A stretch of 64,000 nucleotides of DNA from Ulvibacterium sp965228935. Its GTDB lineage: Bacteria; Bacteroidota; Bacteroidia; Flavobacteriales; Flavobacteriaceae. The notes beneath the pieces are model-generated. The model had not been told where the DNA came from and ran no database searches. It saw only the letters and a program-made list of their open reading frames with translations. Both the position numbers and the translations under genes were made by a program. The stretch is taken from assembly GCF_965228935.1 (NCBI RefSeq), contig NZ_OZ245846.1, positions 5,146,001 to 5,210,000 of the forward strand, given 5' to 3'. Of this stretch, positions 1 to 8,749 are shown piece by piece (position 1 is the stretch's first letter; each line of letters starts with the position of its first letter).

Positions 1-2
1 AT

Positions 3-197
3 GAACGATTCCTGGGTGATGTCCTCGGCATCATCGGTATTTTTCACAAAGCGCATAGCTACATAGAACATACCGCTGCAGTATTGATTGTACAGTTGCA
101 GTTGTGCTTTTCGGTCATTTGCCTTGCATTGCTCTACTACATCGATTTGAAACATTGGCCAGTTTCCTTGTTGGTTTTATCGGTGTTGTTATCCTAA
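3..197 (+). CDS. C-terminal fragment of an unidentified membrane protein
   Basis: An open frame enters the window from the left and stops at TAA 195-197, giving 64 residues with no start in view. The fragment is hydrophobic, with two likely membrane segments at about residues 24-45 and 50-64, after a short stretch reading ERFLGDVLGIIGIFHKAHSY. It lies 66 bases upstream of the aldose epimerase on the same strand. I do not recognise the family; a polytopic transporter or lipid-linked sugar-phosphate transferase are both possible. Confidence 0.5.
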   Translation, partial: ERFLGDVLGIIGIFHKAHSYIEHTAAVLIVQLQLCFSVICLALLYYIDLKHWPVSLLVLSVLLS

Positions 198-263
198 GGA
201 CGGGTCAAAAAACCCGATGTTGCAAAAAACGATTATTTTTATAAGGAAATTAATGATTTCATC

Positions 264-1172
264 TTGAAACAGGTTACCATAAGTACGCCCTTCATTACCT
301 TGATCGTATTGGACTACGGTGCCATCATCCAAAAACTTCTGGTACGGGACAAAAGGGGCCGATCCACCAATGTGGTGGTAGGATCCAATTATCCCAACCA
401 GTATCTAGAGGACACTGTTTTTTTAGGGGCCTGTGTGGGAAGGTATGCCGGGCGCATCTCCAATGCGAGTTTTGAACTGGATCGCGAGACCTACCCCCTG
501 TATGGGGAGAAGGGTATACATCTTCATGGTGGAAAGGAAGGTTTCGGAAAAAAGTACTGGACCATTGAGGAGGTGGACTATGGCAGCGAACCTTTTGTTA
601 AGCTTTCCTACTACAGCAAACATTTGGAGGAAGGGTATCCTGGAAACTTAAAAGTGATGCTGACTTACAAATTGGTGGAAAACGAGCTGCACATCATTCA
701 TGAAGCCGCGGCCGATCGGACCACGGTAATCAATTTGACCAACCACTCCTATTTTAGGTTGGATACCACAGGGGCCATTGACCACTATCGATTGGCGCTT
801 TATTGTCCGGAATTCGTGGAGACGGACAAGAACTTATTGCCGACCGGAAATATCGTTCCCGTTGCCGACACCGAATATGACTTTCGAACGGAACGGAAAA
901 TTGGAGAGATGCGGTTGGATACCCCCTATGTAAAGAATTCACAAACGGATTTGGCCGCCCGTATCTTTTCCCGGAGATCGGGCATCTCCTTGGAGGTCAG
1001 AACCAACCAACCGGCGGTGGTGGTTTACACCCCCCCTGATTTTCCGGCTATTTGTTTTGAAACCCAGAATTATCCGGATGCGCCCAACCATGAGCACTTC
1101 CCCAGTTGTATTCTTAGACCGGATGAAATATACCGCAACGCCTCTGTTTTTACATTTGATTTAGTACTTTAG
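264..1172 (+). CDS. galM: aldose 1-epimerase (galactose mutarotase)
   Basis: Interconverts the alpha and beta anomers of hexoses such as galactose and glucose. The 302-residue length is normal for the family. Visible signatures are GRYAGRI near residue 60, HLHGG with H88, EEGYPGNL near residue 122, NLTNHSYF with the catalytic acid H161, and FETQNYPDAPNH with the catalytic base E266. The start is TTG at 264, 13-17 bases after an AAGGA; no ATG lies in frame nearby. There is no signal peptide, so a cytoplasmic location is expected. The DUF2911 gene follows closely and may be co-transcribed. Confidence 0.93.
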   Translation: MKQVTISTPFITLIVLDYGAIIQKLLVRDKRGRSTNVVVGSNYPNQYLEDTVFLGACVGRYAGRISNASFELDRETYPLYGEKGIHLHGGKEGFGKKYWTIEEVDYGSEPFVKLSYYSKHLEEGYPGNLKVMLTYKLVENELHIIHEAAADRTTVINLTNHSYFRLDTTGAIDHYRLALYCPEFVETDKNLLPTGNIVPVADTEYDFRTERKIGEMRLDTPYVKNSQTDLAARIFSRRSGISLEVRTNQPAVVVYTPPDFPAICFETQNYPDAPNHEHFPSCILRPDEIYRNASVFTFDLVL

Positions 1173-1198
1173 TCCCCTAGAAATCAAGATTGGGAATC

Positions 1199-1759
1199 AT
1201 GAGGTTTTTAAAGTGGTTTTTGATAGTACTCGTAGTGTTAGTGGCCTTATTCTTTTTTGTCGGCAAACCCTACATGCTAAAACAGACCAAAAAGAAGAGT
1301 CCGGAAAAAACGATAACCTACAGCAAGGATAATTTAGAACTTTCGGTAACCTATAGCAGTCCCTTTAAGAAAGGGCGGGTCATTTTTGGGGAACTTGTTC
1401 CCTACGATGCGGTTTGGCGTACCGGCGCCAATGAGCCTACGACTTTTAGTACCAAGACGGATGTAAAAATTATAGATAAAGACCTACCGGCAGGCACCTA
1501 TTCCCTATGGACCAGACCCCAAAGGGAATACTGGACCGTCATGTTCAACAAGGAAGTCCCGGAATGGGGCGTAACTTTTTTGAGCGGAGGTGCGGAAACC
1601 TCCCGTAATCCGTCCAAAGATATCATACAGGTACAGGTTCCCGCCGAAAAACTCTCTGCTCCCCAAGAAAGCTTTACCATCGACTTCGAGGACGGTGAAC
1701 AATTATATCTACGTCTTTTCTGGGACGATACCAGAATAAAGGTACCCATTAACCCATAG
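1199..1759 (+). CDS. DUF2911 domain protein, membrane-anchored
   Basis: The protein has one N-terminal membrane segment (about residues 5-22) followed by a periplasmic DUF2911 domain, a family common in Bacteroidota and of unknown function. The core VWRTGANEPTTF and PAGTYSLWT are the usual DUF2911 landmarks. I use ATG 1199 because it sits just after a GGGA; an in-frame TTG at 1190 would add three residues. The stop is two bases before the meaB TTG start, so the two genes are probably co-transcribed. Confidence 0.82.
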   Translation: MRFLKWFLIVLVVLVALFFFVGKPYMLKQTKKKSPEKTITYSKDNLELSVTYSSPFKKGRVIFGELVPYDAVWRTGANEPTTFSTKTDVKIIDKDLPAGTYSLWTRPQREYWTVMFNKEVPEWGVTFLSGGAETSRNPSKDIIQVQVPAEKLSAPQESFTIDFEDGEQLYLRLFWDDTRIKVPINP

Positions 1760-1761
1760 AG

Positions 1762-2808
1762 TTGAGCATTCCAAAAAATACAGGTCAAGAAAGTATTTCC
1801 AAAATCAAGGGGAAGCGAAAAAGTCCACCTTCTGTAGCGGAGCTTGTGGAGGGCATTTTTAGTTCGAACAAGACGGCACTGGCCCGGGCTATAACCCTCG
1901 TGGAAAGCTCCAATGGCGGACACCTTAGGAAAGCCACGGAGATTCTGGAACATTGTTTGAAAAAAAAATCCAATACGATCCGGATAGGCATTACGGGAGT
2001 ACCCGGTGTCGGTAAAAGTACCTTTATAGAGACCTTTGGAAAAACATTGACCGCAAAAGGGAAGAAAGTCGCCGTTCTTGCGGTGGATCCCTCCAGTAGT
2101 TTAAGCAAGGGAAGTATCCTGGGCGATAAGACCCGAATGGAGGAATTGGTAAAGGACCCCAATGCGTTTATACGGCCTTCCCCCTCCGGGGATTCCTTGG
2201 GCGGGGTTGCACGCAAGACCCGGGAGACCATTATTCTTTGCGAGGCTGCAGGATACGATGTTATACTCATAGAAACCGTGGGTGTAGGCCAAAGTGAGAC
2301 TGCCGTACATGGTATGGTGGACTTTTTTCTTTTATTAAAATTGGCCGGTGCCGGTGATGAACTACAGGGTATGAAAAGGGGCATCATGGAAATGGCCGAT
2401 GCCATTGTAATCAATAAGGCCGATGGGGACAACATAAAGGCGGCCCAACTGGCCAAGACCGAATTTTCCAGGGCATTGCACCTCTACCCCCCCAAGGAAA
2501 ATGGCTGGGTTCCCAAAGTATTGACCTGCTCGGCCAGTGAGAATACGGGAATTCAGGAGATTTGGGAGGTAATCGATGGGTATATGGAGAAGGTCAAACA
2601 ATCCGATCATTTTCTGTTGAATAGACAGGGACAGAACAAAAATTGGCTGTTGCAGCATATTGACAGTCAAATAAAATCCGATTTTTATTCCGACCCAAAA
2701 GTGGCTTCCCTGTTGCCAAAAGTCATCCAAGAAGTGATCCAAAGCAAAGTATCTCCTTTCACAGCTGCGGAAAAACTGATACAGGCCTATTGGCAGGAGA
2801 CGAAATAG
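1762..2808 (+). CDS. meaB: MeaB/ArgK family GTPase, methylmalonyl-CoA mutase chaperone
   Basis: G3E-family P-loop GTPase that loads and protects the adenosylcobalamin of methylmalonyl-CoA mutase. Of its 348 residues, the P-loop GVPGVGKS is at 79-86, the ETVGVGQSE switch is near 171 and the NKAD base-recognition motif is near 218, all in standard order. The TTG start at 1762 follows the previous stop by two bases. The mutase genes are not in this window. The family name is secure; ArgK is the older synonym. Confidence 0.93.
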   Translation: MSIPKNTGQESISKIKGKRKSPPSVAELVEGIFSSNKTALARAITLVESSNGGHLRKATEILEHCLKKKSNTIRIGITGVPGVGKSTFIETFGKTLTAKGKKVAVLAVDPSSSLSKGSILGDKTRMEELVKDPNAFIRPSPSGDSLGGVARKTRETIILCEAAGYDVILIETVGVGQSETAVHGMVDFFLLLKLAGAGDELQGMKRGIMEMADAIVINKADGDNIKAAQLAKTEFSRALHLYPPKENGWVPKVLTCSASENTGIQEIWEVIDGYMEKVKQSDHFLLNRQGQNKNWLLQHIDSQIKSDFYSDPKVASLLPKVIQEVIQSKVSPFTAAEKLIQAYWQETK

Positions 2809-2868
2809 GTTTTTATAAAGGCATGGGTTGCCTTCCGGAAAGGAGTATTCCGATTCGGAATAAAAACA

Positions 2869-2876
2869 TAACTTTG
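2869..2876 (+). promoter_or_regulatory. probable Bacteroidota -7 promoter element
   Basis: TAACTTTG fits the TAnnTTTG consensus and lies 22 bases upstream of the glycosyltransferase ATG at 2899. No convincing -33 TTTG is present. The bases before it contain an imperfect inverted repeat around TTCCGGAA and TTCGGAA that could modulate it. Confidence 0.4.
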
Positions 2877-2898
2877 CCCGTGATAACAAACCGAATAC

Positions 2899-3858
2899 AT
2901 GCAGCCGATAACGCCCCTACTCCTCTCCGTAGTCGTACCACTTTATAACGAAGAGGATAACGTGGCCCTCCTTACCCAGAAAATCCATGAGAGTTTGGTC
3001 GGGTATAATTATCAAATCATTTACGTAGACGATTTTTCCAAGGATACTACCCGAAAGGCGATTCAAAATTTACAGGATGAAAAGGTACATCTAGTAGAGC
3101 TCAAAAAAAACTATGGTCAGAGTCTGGCCTTGGCGGCGGGTCTGGATTATGCGGAAGGGGACTATATTATCACTATGGACGGCGATCTGCAGAATGATCC
3201 CAGCGATATTCCCCAGATGCTACATTTTGCGGTGAATGAAGGGTATGACGTTGTAACGGGCATACGGCAAAAACGAAAGGATTCCCTGGTAAAAAAGATT
3301 CCCTCCAAGATTGCCAATTTTTTGGTCCGTCGGGTGACCAAATTGGACATCAAGGATAACGGATGCGCCTTAAAGGTGTTTACCAAGGATATTGCAAAGG
3401 AACTCAACCTTTATGGGGAAATGCATCGGTTCATTACCTTGCTGGCCCATTTGGAGGGAGCACAGATCAAGCAGGTACCTGTAAAGCATCATGCCCGGCA
3501 TGCCGGCGTATCCAAATATGGACTGGAACGGGTTTTTAAGGTGGTGGCGGACATGATGTTGTTATTGTTTATTCGAAAGTACTTTCAGCGTCCCATTCAT
3601 CTTTTTGGGATATTCGGGGTGCTACTGATCATTTTGGGGATTTTCATCAATATTTACTTATTGATCATAAAGCTCGGCCTAGGTGAGGATATTGGCACAC
3701 GACCATTATTAATGTTCGGGATGATGTTCATCTTGGCCGGTATCCAGCTATTTACTATTGGTATTGTTATGGAGCTTTTGATACGTACCTACTACGAGTC
3801 ACAGCAAAAGAGACCCTACCGAATCAAAAAAGTATCCGTAGGTGGCCCAACATCGTAA
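2899..3858 (+). CDS. family 2 glycosyltransferase, DPM1/ArnC-like, with two C-terminal membrane segments
   Basis: Probably transfers a sugar from a nucleotide donor to a polyprenyl phosphate at the inner membrane. The GT-A domain is at the N-terminus, with VVPLYNEEDNV near residue 11, VDDFSKD near 43 and the metal-binding MDGDLQNDP near 93. Two hydrophobic segments follow at about residues 230-255 and 268-295. The 319-residue architecture matches dolichyl/undecaprenyl-phosphate glycosyltransferases. The end overlaps the next gene by 17 bases, so the pair is translationally coupled. Donor and acceptor cannot be told from sequence. Confidence 0.88.
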   Translation: MQPITPLLLSVVVPLYNEEDNVALLTQKIHESLVGYNYQIIYVDDFSKDTTRKAIQNLQDEKVHLVELKKNYGQSLALAAGLDYAEGDYIITMDGDLQNDPSDIPQMLHFAVNEGYDVVTGIRQKRKDSLVKKIPSKIANFLVRRVTKLDIKDNGCALKVFTKDIAKELNLYGEMHRFITLLAHLEGAQIKQVPVKHHARHAGVSKYGLERVFKVVADMMLLLFIRKYFQRPIHLFGIFGVLLIILGIFINIYLLIIKLGLGEDIGTRPLLMFGMMFILAGIQLFTIGIVMELLIRTYYESQQKRPYRIKKVSVGGPTS

Positions 3859-4714
3859 AAAGCTCATAACGGCGCTGAAAATCGTAATCAGCTTCGCGCT
3901 TATTTATTTTGTCATCACCAAAATAGACCTACAGGAGGTCTTGGATATCCTGAAAAGGACAAAACTCTTTTATCTCTTTCCAGCACTTGTCCTTTTCGTA
4001 CTTTCCAAAGTATTGGCAGCCCTGCGATTAAATCTCTATTTTCATCAAATCAATATCCCACTGTCGCAAAAAAGCAATTTAGAGCTGTATCTTTTAGGCA
4101 TGTTCTACAACCTCTTTCTTCCGGGAGGTATCGGTGGGGACGCCTACAAAGGCTATCTTATAAAAAAGAATTTTGATGTCGGTACAAAACGGGTCGTCTC
4201 GATCCTGGTGTTGGACAGACTCAGTGGGCTTTTACTACTATTTGTATATGCGTGTATCCTGGCCCTGTTGTTAAATGCCCAGGCTTTTGTAAACATCAAA
4301 TGGGTATTTCTCTTGGCAATCCTTGGAAGTATTTTCGTGTTCTGGTGGGTGAACAAGCGTCTTTTTAGTTATGTATTGCCCATTTTTTGGAAGTCTTTCG
4401 GTCTTTCTGCCTTGGTACAGTCGGCCCAATTGATAAGTGTTTATTTTATCCTAAAGGCCCTATATCTTACCACAGGAACGGTGCCTTATCTATTCATTTT
4501 TCTGATTTCCTCAATAGTCGCCGTTCTCCCCTTGACCATAGGGGGAATCGGTAGTAGGGAAGTGACTTTTTTTTATGGGGCTACGGTGTTGTCCTTGGAT
4601 GAAAACATTTCGGTAAGCATTAGTATGGTGTTCTTTTTAATAACGGCCCTGGTATCCCTCTTTGGGATTGTCTATCATTTTAAGCGACCACAATTGAAGA
4701 CGCCCGTGGATTAA
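3842..4714 (+). CDS. lysylphosphatidylglycerol synthase TM-region family (UPF0104) membrane protein
   Basis: A 290-residue polytopic protein with about seven hydrophobic segments and the family motif FLPGGIGGD at 92-100. The family includes the flippase half of MprF and AglD-like proteins and often sits beside polyprenyl-phosphate sugar transferases, as here. The start is GTG at 3842 inside the upstream gene; no better start with a ribosome site was seen. A lipid or lipid-linked sugar transport role is an inference from context. Confidence 0.82.
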   Translation: MAQHRKKLITALKIVISFALIYFVITKIDLQEVLDILKRTKLFYLFPALVLFVLSKVLAALRLNLYFHQINIPLSQKSNLELYLLGMFYNLFLPGGIGGDAYKGYLIKKNFDVGTKRVVSILVLDRLSGLLLLFVYACILALLLNAQAFVNIKWVFLLAILGSIFVFWWVNKRLFSYVLPIFWKSFGLSALVQSAQLISVYFILKALYLTTGTVPYLFIFLISSIVAVLPLTIGGIGSREVTFFYGATVLSLDENISVSISMVFFLITALVSLFGIVYHFKRPQLKTPVD

Positions 4715-4757
4715 ATGATGTTTTCGGATTCATTTGCGGCCGGCCTAGGCAAACCAT

Positions 4758-6416
4758 TTAATACACATGGATCAGGTGCATTTTATTCAATACCTTTTTA
4801 CGGGTGTTGGGGTTGAGGAACTTCGCCTGAAGCCTCGTAATCCTGAATTGCTTTTCGGTGAATTGCCTATCCCAGTCAAAGCCCAGCCTTCGCAATTCCT
4901 GAATCTCCGCGTCATTCACATATAACCAGTAATCCTTCTTTTTTCGCAATTCGTTGAACGAAGTTATTTTAACGGGCTCCTGATTATAAAAATCCAAGGC
5001 CCAAGTATGGCTTGGAGAAAGCTTATAGATCTTTTCCTTGGGCACCTCGTTTTCCTCAACCCTTTTGGCCATGGAAGACCCCGCCTGATATTCCAACAAG
5101 GACGGGTAAAAATGCGTGTTTAGCGTTATATTCAAAAGAATGGCACTAAAGATAGAAATGGTTATCAATCGATAATAATACTCTTCTCTTTTAAGGACAT
5201 AGTAAATAATAAGGCCTCCAAGCAGTATGGTCCAAATATGATCAAAAGGATTCTCCGCCTTGAACACGAAATAGCGAATAAGGGTAGAAGCTATAAACAC
5301 CACACTGATCAAAAAATATTGTATCCCAAGCAAAATCTTCAATGGCTTCCGCTTGGTATATTGGTATAGACTATAGAGGTAGGAGGCAGTTAAAACCGAA
5401 AAAAGGGGGATAATGATGTTCAGATAATGGGGCAGTTTGAATTGGGCAAAACTAATGATCAAAAAAACAAGGGAGATGCCCCCCAAGGTTAAAAACTCAT
5501 ACTTGGGATTATACTTGAACCCGAGCTTAAAAAAAGTCTTTACCCTACACCAATAGGCGGTAAGTCCCATAACGGTCCAGGGCAGGAACACCCATAGGAA
5601 AGTATGGAAGAAGAAGAAATAATCACTACTGTTCTTACCTACCCCCTCGCCGCTCAGCCGTTCAAAACTCTGTTCCCAAAAAATAAAAAAGATACCACTA
5701 CGTTCGGCCTTGCCCCGAATAACCTTCTCCGGATGCAAATCAAATTGATGGTAGTACGCATACAACATAGGGGTAACCGCAATTCCGAAAAAAAGGAGTC
5801 CCGCCAAAACCTTCCAATGGAACAAAGCCTTCCATTTTCGGGTATAGGCCAAGTGGCACAACAAGGGCAATCCAATGACCAAAAGTGCGATCTGCCCCTT
5901 TGTGGAAAAGGCAATTCCCGCCCCGATGGCTCCCAAAATCATGTGTCCCAGGGTGCCTTTTTGTATGTAAGCAGCCAATTGCCAAATGGCGAAAATGGTA
6001 AATCCGGTGAGTACGGCATCGGTACGGACATCGATTACAGAAAGAACGATGGTCTGCGAGGTCATAAAGACCAACGTGGCCAATTTACCGACATGGACAT
6101 TGTAGAGCAATCTTCCCAGGCCGTAGCAGCTGTATGCCCCCAAGAAGGTCACTATAATAGCGGGAATGCGATAGGCCCAGTCATGTAATCCAAAAATCTT
6201 GAAGGAAAGCGCGGCCAACCAAAAATGCATATGGGGTTTGTCCAAATATTCCTCCGGGCCCTTAAAAAGGGATAAAAAATCGTTTTCCTGCACCATCCGC
6301 ATGGCCATAACCGCAAATTGGGCGGAGTCATTTTCGAAAAGCGTTACGAACATTCCGGCGATATAAACCAGAATTATCAAGGACAGTAAAAACCAATACC
6401 TAAGATTGGATATCAT
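4758..6416 (-). CDS. family 39 (ArnT/PMT-like) membrane glycosyltransferase
   Basis: A 552-residue polytopic protein. The first extracytoplasmic loop has FENDSAQFAVMAMRM and YLDKPHMHFW, typical of PMT_2/ArnT enzymes that move a sugar from a polyprenyl-phosphate carrier to lipid A or protein. About eleven membrane segments are followed by a soluble C-terminal domain from about residue 440. It overlaps the PAP2 gene by four bases, so the two form an operon. The upstream DPM1-like gene, on the other strand, could supply its lipid-linked donor. Confidence 0.88.
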   Translation of the reverse strand: MISNLRYWFLLSLIILVYIAGMFVTLFENDSAQFAVMAMRMVQENDFLSLFKGPEEYLDKPHMHFWLAALSFKIFGLHDWAYRIPAIIVTFLGAYSCYGLGRLLYNVHVGKLATLVFMTSQTIVLSVIDVRTDAVLTGFTIFAIWQLAAYIQKGTLGHMILGAIGAGIAFSTKGQIALLVIGLPLLCHLAYTRKWKALFHWKVLAGLLFFGIAVTPMLYAYYHQFDLHPEKVIRGKAERSGIFFIFWEQSFERLSGEGVGKNSSDYFFFFHTFLWVFLPWTVMGLTAYWCRVKTFFKLGFKYNPKYEFLTLGGISLVFLIISFAQFKLPHYLNIIIPLFSVLTASYLYSLYQYTKRKPLKILLGIQYFLISVVFIASTLIRYFVFKAENPFDHIWTILLGGLIIYYVLKREEYYYRLITISIFSAILLNITLNTHFYPSLLEYQAGSSMAKRVEENEVPKEKIYKLSPSHTWALDFYNQEPVKITSFNELRKKKDYWLYVNDAEIQELRRLGFDWDRQFTEKQFRITRLQAKFLNPNTRKKVLNKMHLIHVY

Positions 6417-6982
6417 AGAGGAAATCTGTAAAGTGCAAATATATATAACTTTACAAATAACCAGCTTAGAATCAGGCCAATTCCTAGGCCTGTAAGTACA
6501 TCCAATGGAAAATGTACCCCGATGTAGATGCGGCTATAAGCCACCAAAAACGCCCAAAAAATGAGGAAAACCCCTATATACCAACGATTTTTACCTATCA
6601 AACTGGTAAAGAAAAAAGCTACTGCCATATGGTTTGCGGCATGGGCGGAAAAATAACCAAATTTCCCGCCGCAGTACTCCTTTACCAATCGTATCATAGT
6701 ATTTACCTCCTCATCGTGACATGGACGCAAGCGTTGTACCCCATATTTAAAAAAATTGGCCAACTGATCGGTGACCAAAATAAGAATCGCTACACTGACA
6801 AGTAGCAACACCGTTTTCTTCATTCCAAATTGCCTATAGGATAGGAAAAGTAGGGCCACATAGAGTGGAATCCAGCTGAGTTTATTGGTAACGAACATCC
6901 AAAACCCGTCCCAGGTGTCGTTTCCCAAATTGTTTAGGAAGAGGAATAATTCCTTATCATAGGCTACCAATTGTTCCAGCAT
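6413..6982 (-). CDS. PAP2 family phosphatase
   Basis: Membrane phosphatase of 189 residues with all three acid-phosphatase motifs: KYGVQRLRP (K-x6-RP), YFSAHAANH in place of PSGH, and SRIYIGVHFPLDV (SR-x5-H-x3-D). Such enzymes dephosphorylate undecaprenyl pyrophosphate or lipid A. Five or six membrane segments are visible. The overlap with the GT39 gene suggests a role in recycling or trimming lipid carriers for the same pathway. Confidence 0.9.
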   Translation of the reverse strand: MLEQLVAYDKELFLFLNNLGNDTWDGFWMFVTNKLSWIPLYVALLFLSYRQFGMKKTVLLLVSVAILILVTDQLANFFKYGVQRLRPCHDEEVNTMIRLVKEYCGGKFGYFSAHAANHMAVAFFFTSLIGKNRWYIGVFLIFWAFLVAYSRIYIGVHFPLDVLTGLGIGLILSWLFVKLYIFALYRFPL

Positions 6983-6987
6983 AATGG

Positions 6988-7215
6988 TTATTCTTCGTAT
7001 CGGGATACTTCACGGTCATAGAAATCGGTCGCCTCACGAATCAGGTTTTCCGCTTCGGATTCCAATTCCTTTTCATCTTCCTTGGAAAAGTCCTCCAACC
7101 ATTCCACTTCATCATTTTCGAGATTGAGTATAAATCTCGGATATTCCGTATGTATTATAAATATGGCCGAGGGGTGATCCGTGTTATCCCCCAATAGAAA
7201 TTTTGGTAGTTCCAT
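6988..7215 (-). CDS. small acidic conserved hypothetical protein
   Basis: A 75-residue protein rich in Glu and Asp, with the C-terminal half predicted as one long helix (EDEKELESEAENLIREATDF). It has no signal peptide or membrane segment. It sits five bases upstream of the PAP2 start on the same strand, with an ATG start, and is likely the first gene of that operon. No function is recognised. Confidence 0.72.
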   Translation of the reverse strand: MELPKFLLGDNTDHPSAIFIIHTEYPRFILNLENDEVEWLEDFSKEDEKELESEAENLIREATDFYDREVSRYEE

Positions 7216-7279
7216 TTGTTTTTGCTGAACATTAAAAAATAGGCCTTTAAAAGACCCTCGGGATAACCAAGAAAACAGA

Positions 7280-8644
7280 TTAACCGATTAGTTTTTTGGT
7301 CAAATAATTAAATCGAATATACAACATAATAGCCGACGCGGTAAGACCTGTCAACAACCCGATCCAAATACCCGAGCTTTTTAAATCCGTATGTAATCCC
7401 AAGTAATAGGAAATGGGGAAACCAATCAACCAATAGGCGATAAAGGTAATAAAAGTCGGGATTTTAACGTCCTGCAATCCACGCAGGGCACCGAGTACGA
7501 CTACCTGTATCCCATCGGAAATCTGAAAAAATGCCGCTACCAAAAGTAACTGTGCCGCCAATGCGATCACCTCTGTGTTATCTGCCATATTCATCATGTC
7601 GTCCACATCCAGATACAAGGTCGGGAACCAATGCCTACCCAGCAGAAACAATGTCGCGAATAGGAACTCCAATAAAAGCGTAAGCAAAAAAATGGATTCG
7701 GCCAATCTTCGCAATTCCGTAAAATTCCTTAGCCCCTTTTGGTTCCCGACACGGATCATGGCGGCCACCCCAAGGCCCATCCCGAACATAAAGGTCATGC
7801 TGCTCAAATTCAAGGCTATCTGGTTGGCGGCCTGGGCATTCTTCCCCAAGACCCCACTGAGCCAAATGGCCGCGGTAAAAATTGCCACCTCAAAGAACAT
7901 CTGTAAGGCGGATGGAAATCCTAAATTGATGATTTTCCGCATGACCTTGTTTTCAATCCGCTTAAAATTGAATCCTGTAACGTAATCGCGAAATTTCTTT
8001 TTGCTCCGTAACAGGTACCAGATAAAGGACACCATAATAAATCGGGAGGCCAAAGTACCAATGGCCGCGCCTACGATACCCATTTTAGGAAACCCGAAGG
8101 AGCCGAAAATCAATAGATAATTCAATACAATATTCACCACATTGGCAAGAATAGTGGCATACATGGGGTATTTGGTCTGGGATAGTCCTTCCGAAAATTG
8201 TTTAAAGGCCTGGAACATGATCAAGGGCACCAATGAAAATGCCACAAGGTTCAAATAAGGAATCGCCAATTCCACTACCTCCGGAGGCTGATCCATAGAA
8301 TACATCAAGGGCTTGCACAGCAAAATGATGAAAAAAAGCGATAGGCCCAAGAGCGTACACAAAACCAAACCGTGTTTCAAGGCACTTTTACCATCGGCCT
8401 TGTTTTTAGCTCCATCCGCTTCGGCGACCAAGGGGGTAATCGCCGTGGAAAAACCAATGCCCAGGGACATGGCGATAAAAATAAAACTGTTACCCAGGGA
8501 AACTGCGGCCAACTCCGCCGTTCCGAGTTGCCCCACCATAACATTATCTGCAAAAGCCACAAAGGTATGGCCCAACATACCCAAAACAACTGGGTAGGCC
8601 AGCTTAAAATTATAGCGGAATTCCTTAGTGTATTGTTGGAACAA
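7280..8644 (-). CDS. MATE family efflux transporter
   Basis: A cation-coupled multidrug exporter of 454 residues with twelve hydrophobic segments and two homologous halves. The N-terminal FADNVMVGQLGTAELAAVSLG is the standard MatE opening. It resembles the NorM/DinF group. The substrate cannot be predicted. A -7 promoter element lies 23 bases upstream of the start, so it is probably transcribed on its own. Confidence 0.9.
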   Translation of the reverse strand: MFQQYTKEFRYNFKLAYPVVLGMLGHTFVAFADNVMVGQLGTAELAAVSLGNSFIFIAMSLGIGFSTAITPLVAEADGAKNKADGKSALKHGLVLCTLLGLSLFFIILLCKPLMYSMDQPPEVVELAIPYLNLVAFSLVPLIMFQAFKQFSEGLSQTKYPMYATILANVVNIVLNYLLIFGSFGFPKMGIVGAAIGTLASRFIMVSFIWYLLRSKKKFRDYVTGFNFKRIENKVMRKIINLGFPSALQMFFEVAIFTAAIWLSGVLGKNAQAANQIALNLSSMTFMFGMGLGVAAMIRVGNQKGLRNFTELRRLAESIFLLTLLLEFLFATLFLLGRHWFPTLYLDVDDMMNMADNTEVIALAAQLLLVAAFFQISDGIQVVVLGALRGLQDVKIPTFITFIAYWLIGFPISYYLGLHTDLKSSGIWIGLLTGLTASAIMLYIRFNYLTKKLIG

Positions 8645-8666
8645 AGGACTGGACGATTAGAACCGA

Positions 8667-8674
8667 CAAAGATA
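8667..8674 (-). promoter_or_regulatory. probable -7 promoter element of the MATE gene
   Basis: On the minus strand this reads TATCTTTG, a match to TAnnTTTG, 23 bases upstream of the MATE ATG. A hairpin with an 11-base stem (one mismatch) and a GACA loop lies just upstream at about 8684-8709 and probably marks the end of the sulfatase transcript. Confidence 0.45.
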
Positions 8675-8683
8675 GGAAGTTGA

Positions 8684-8716
8684 TTTCACCGTGGGACACC
8701 ACAGTGAAAAAGTTTT
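8684..8716. terminator. hairpin between the sulfatase and MATE genes
   Basis: The arms TTTCACCGTGG and CCACAGTGAAA pair with one mismatch around a GACA loop. A run of six T follows on the plus strand, so the T-tract favours plus-strand termination. Genes on both sides run on the minus strand, where the hairpin would lie between them without a good T-tract. Confidence 0.35.
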
Positions 8717-8749
8717 TTAACAGTTGTGGACACCCGAGGGTATACCGCC

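Noticed and set aside
1785..2456. 223-residue minus-strand frame opposite meaB
   Set aside because: It is a shadow of a conserved GTPase gene, with no ribosome site or family features.
5604..6188. 194-residue frame opposite the GT39 gene
   Set aside because: It lies wholly antisense to a well-supported membrane transferase and matches no family.
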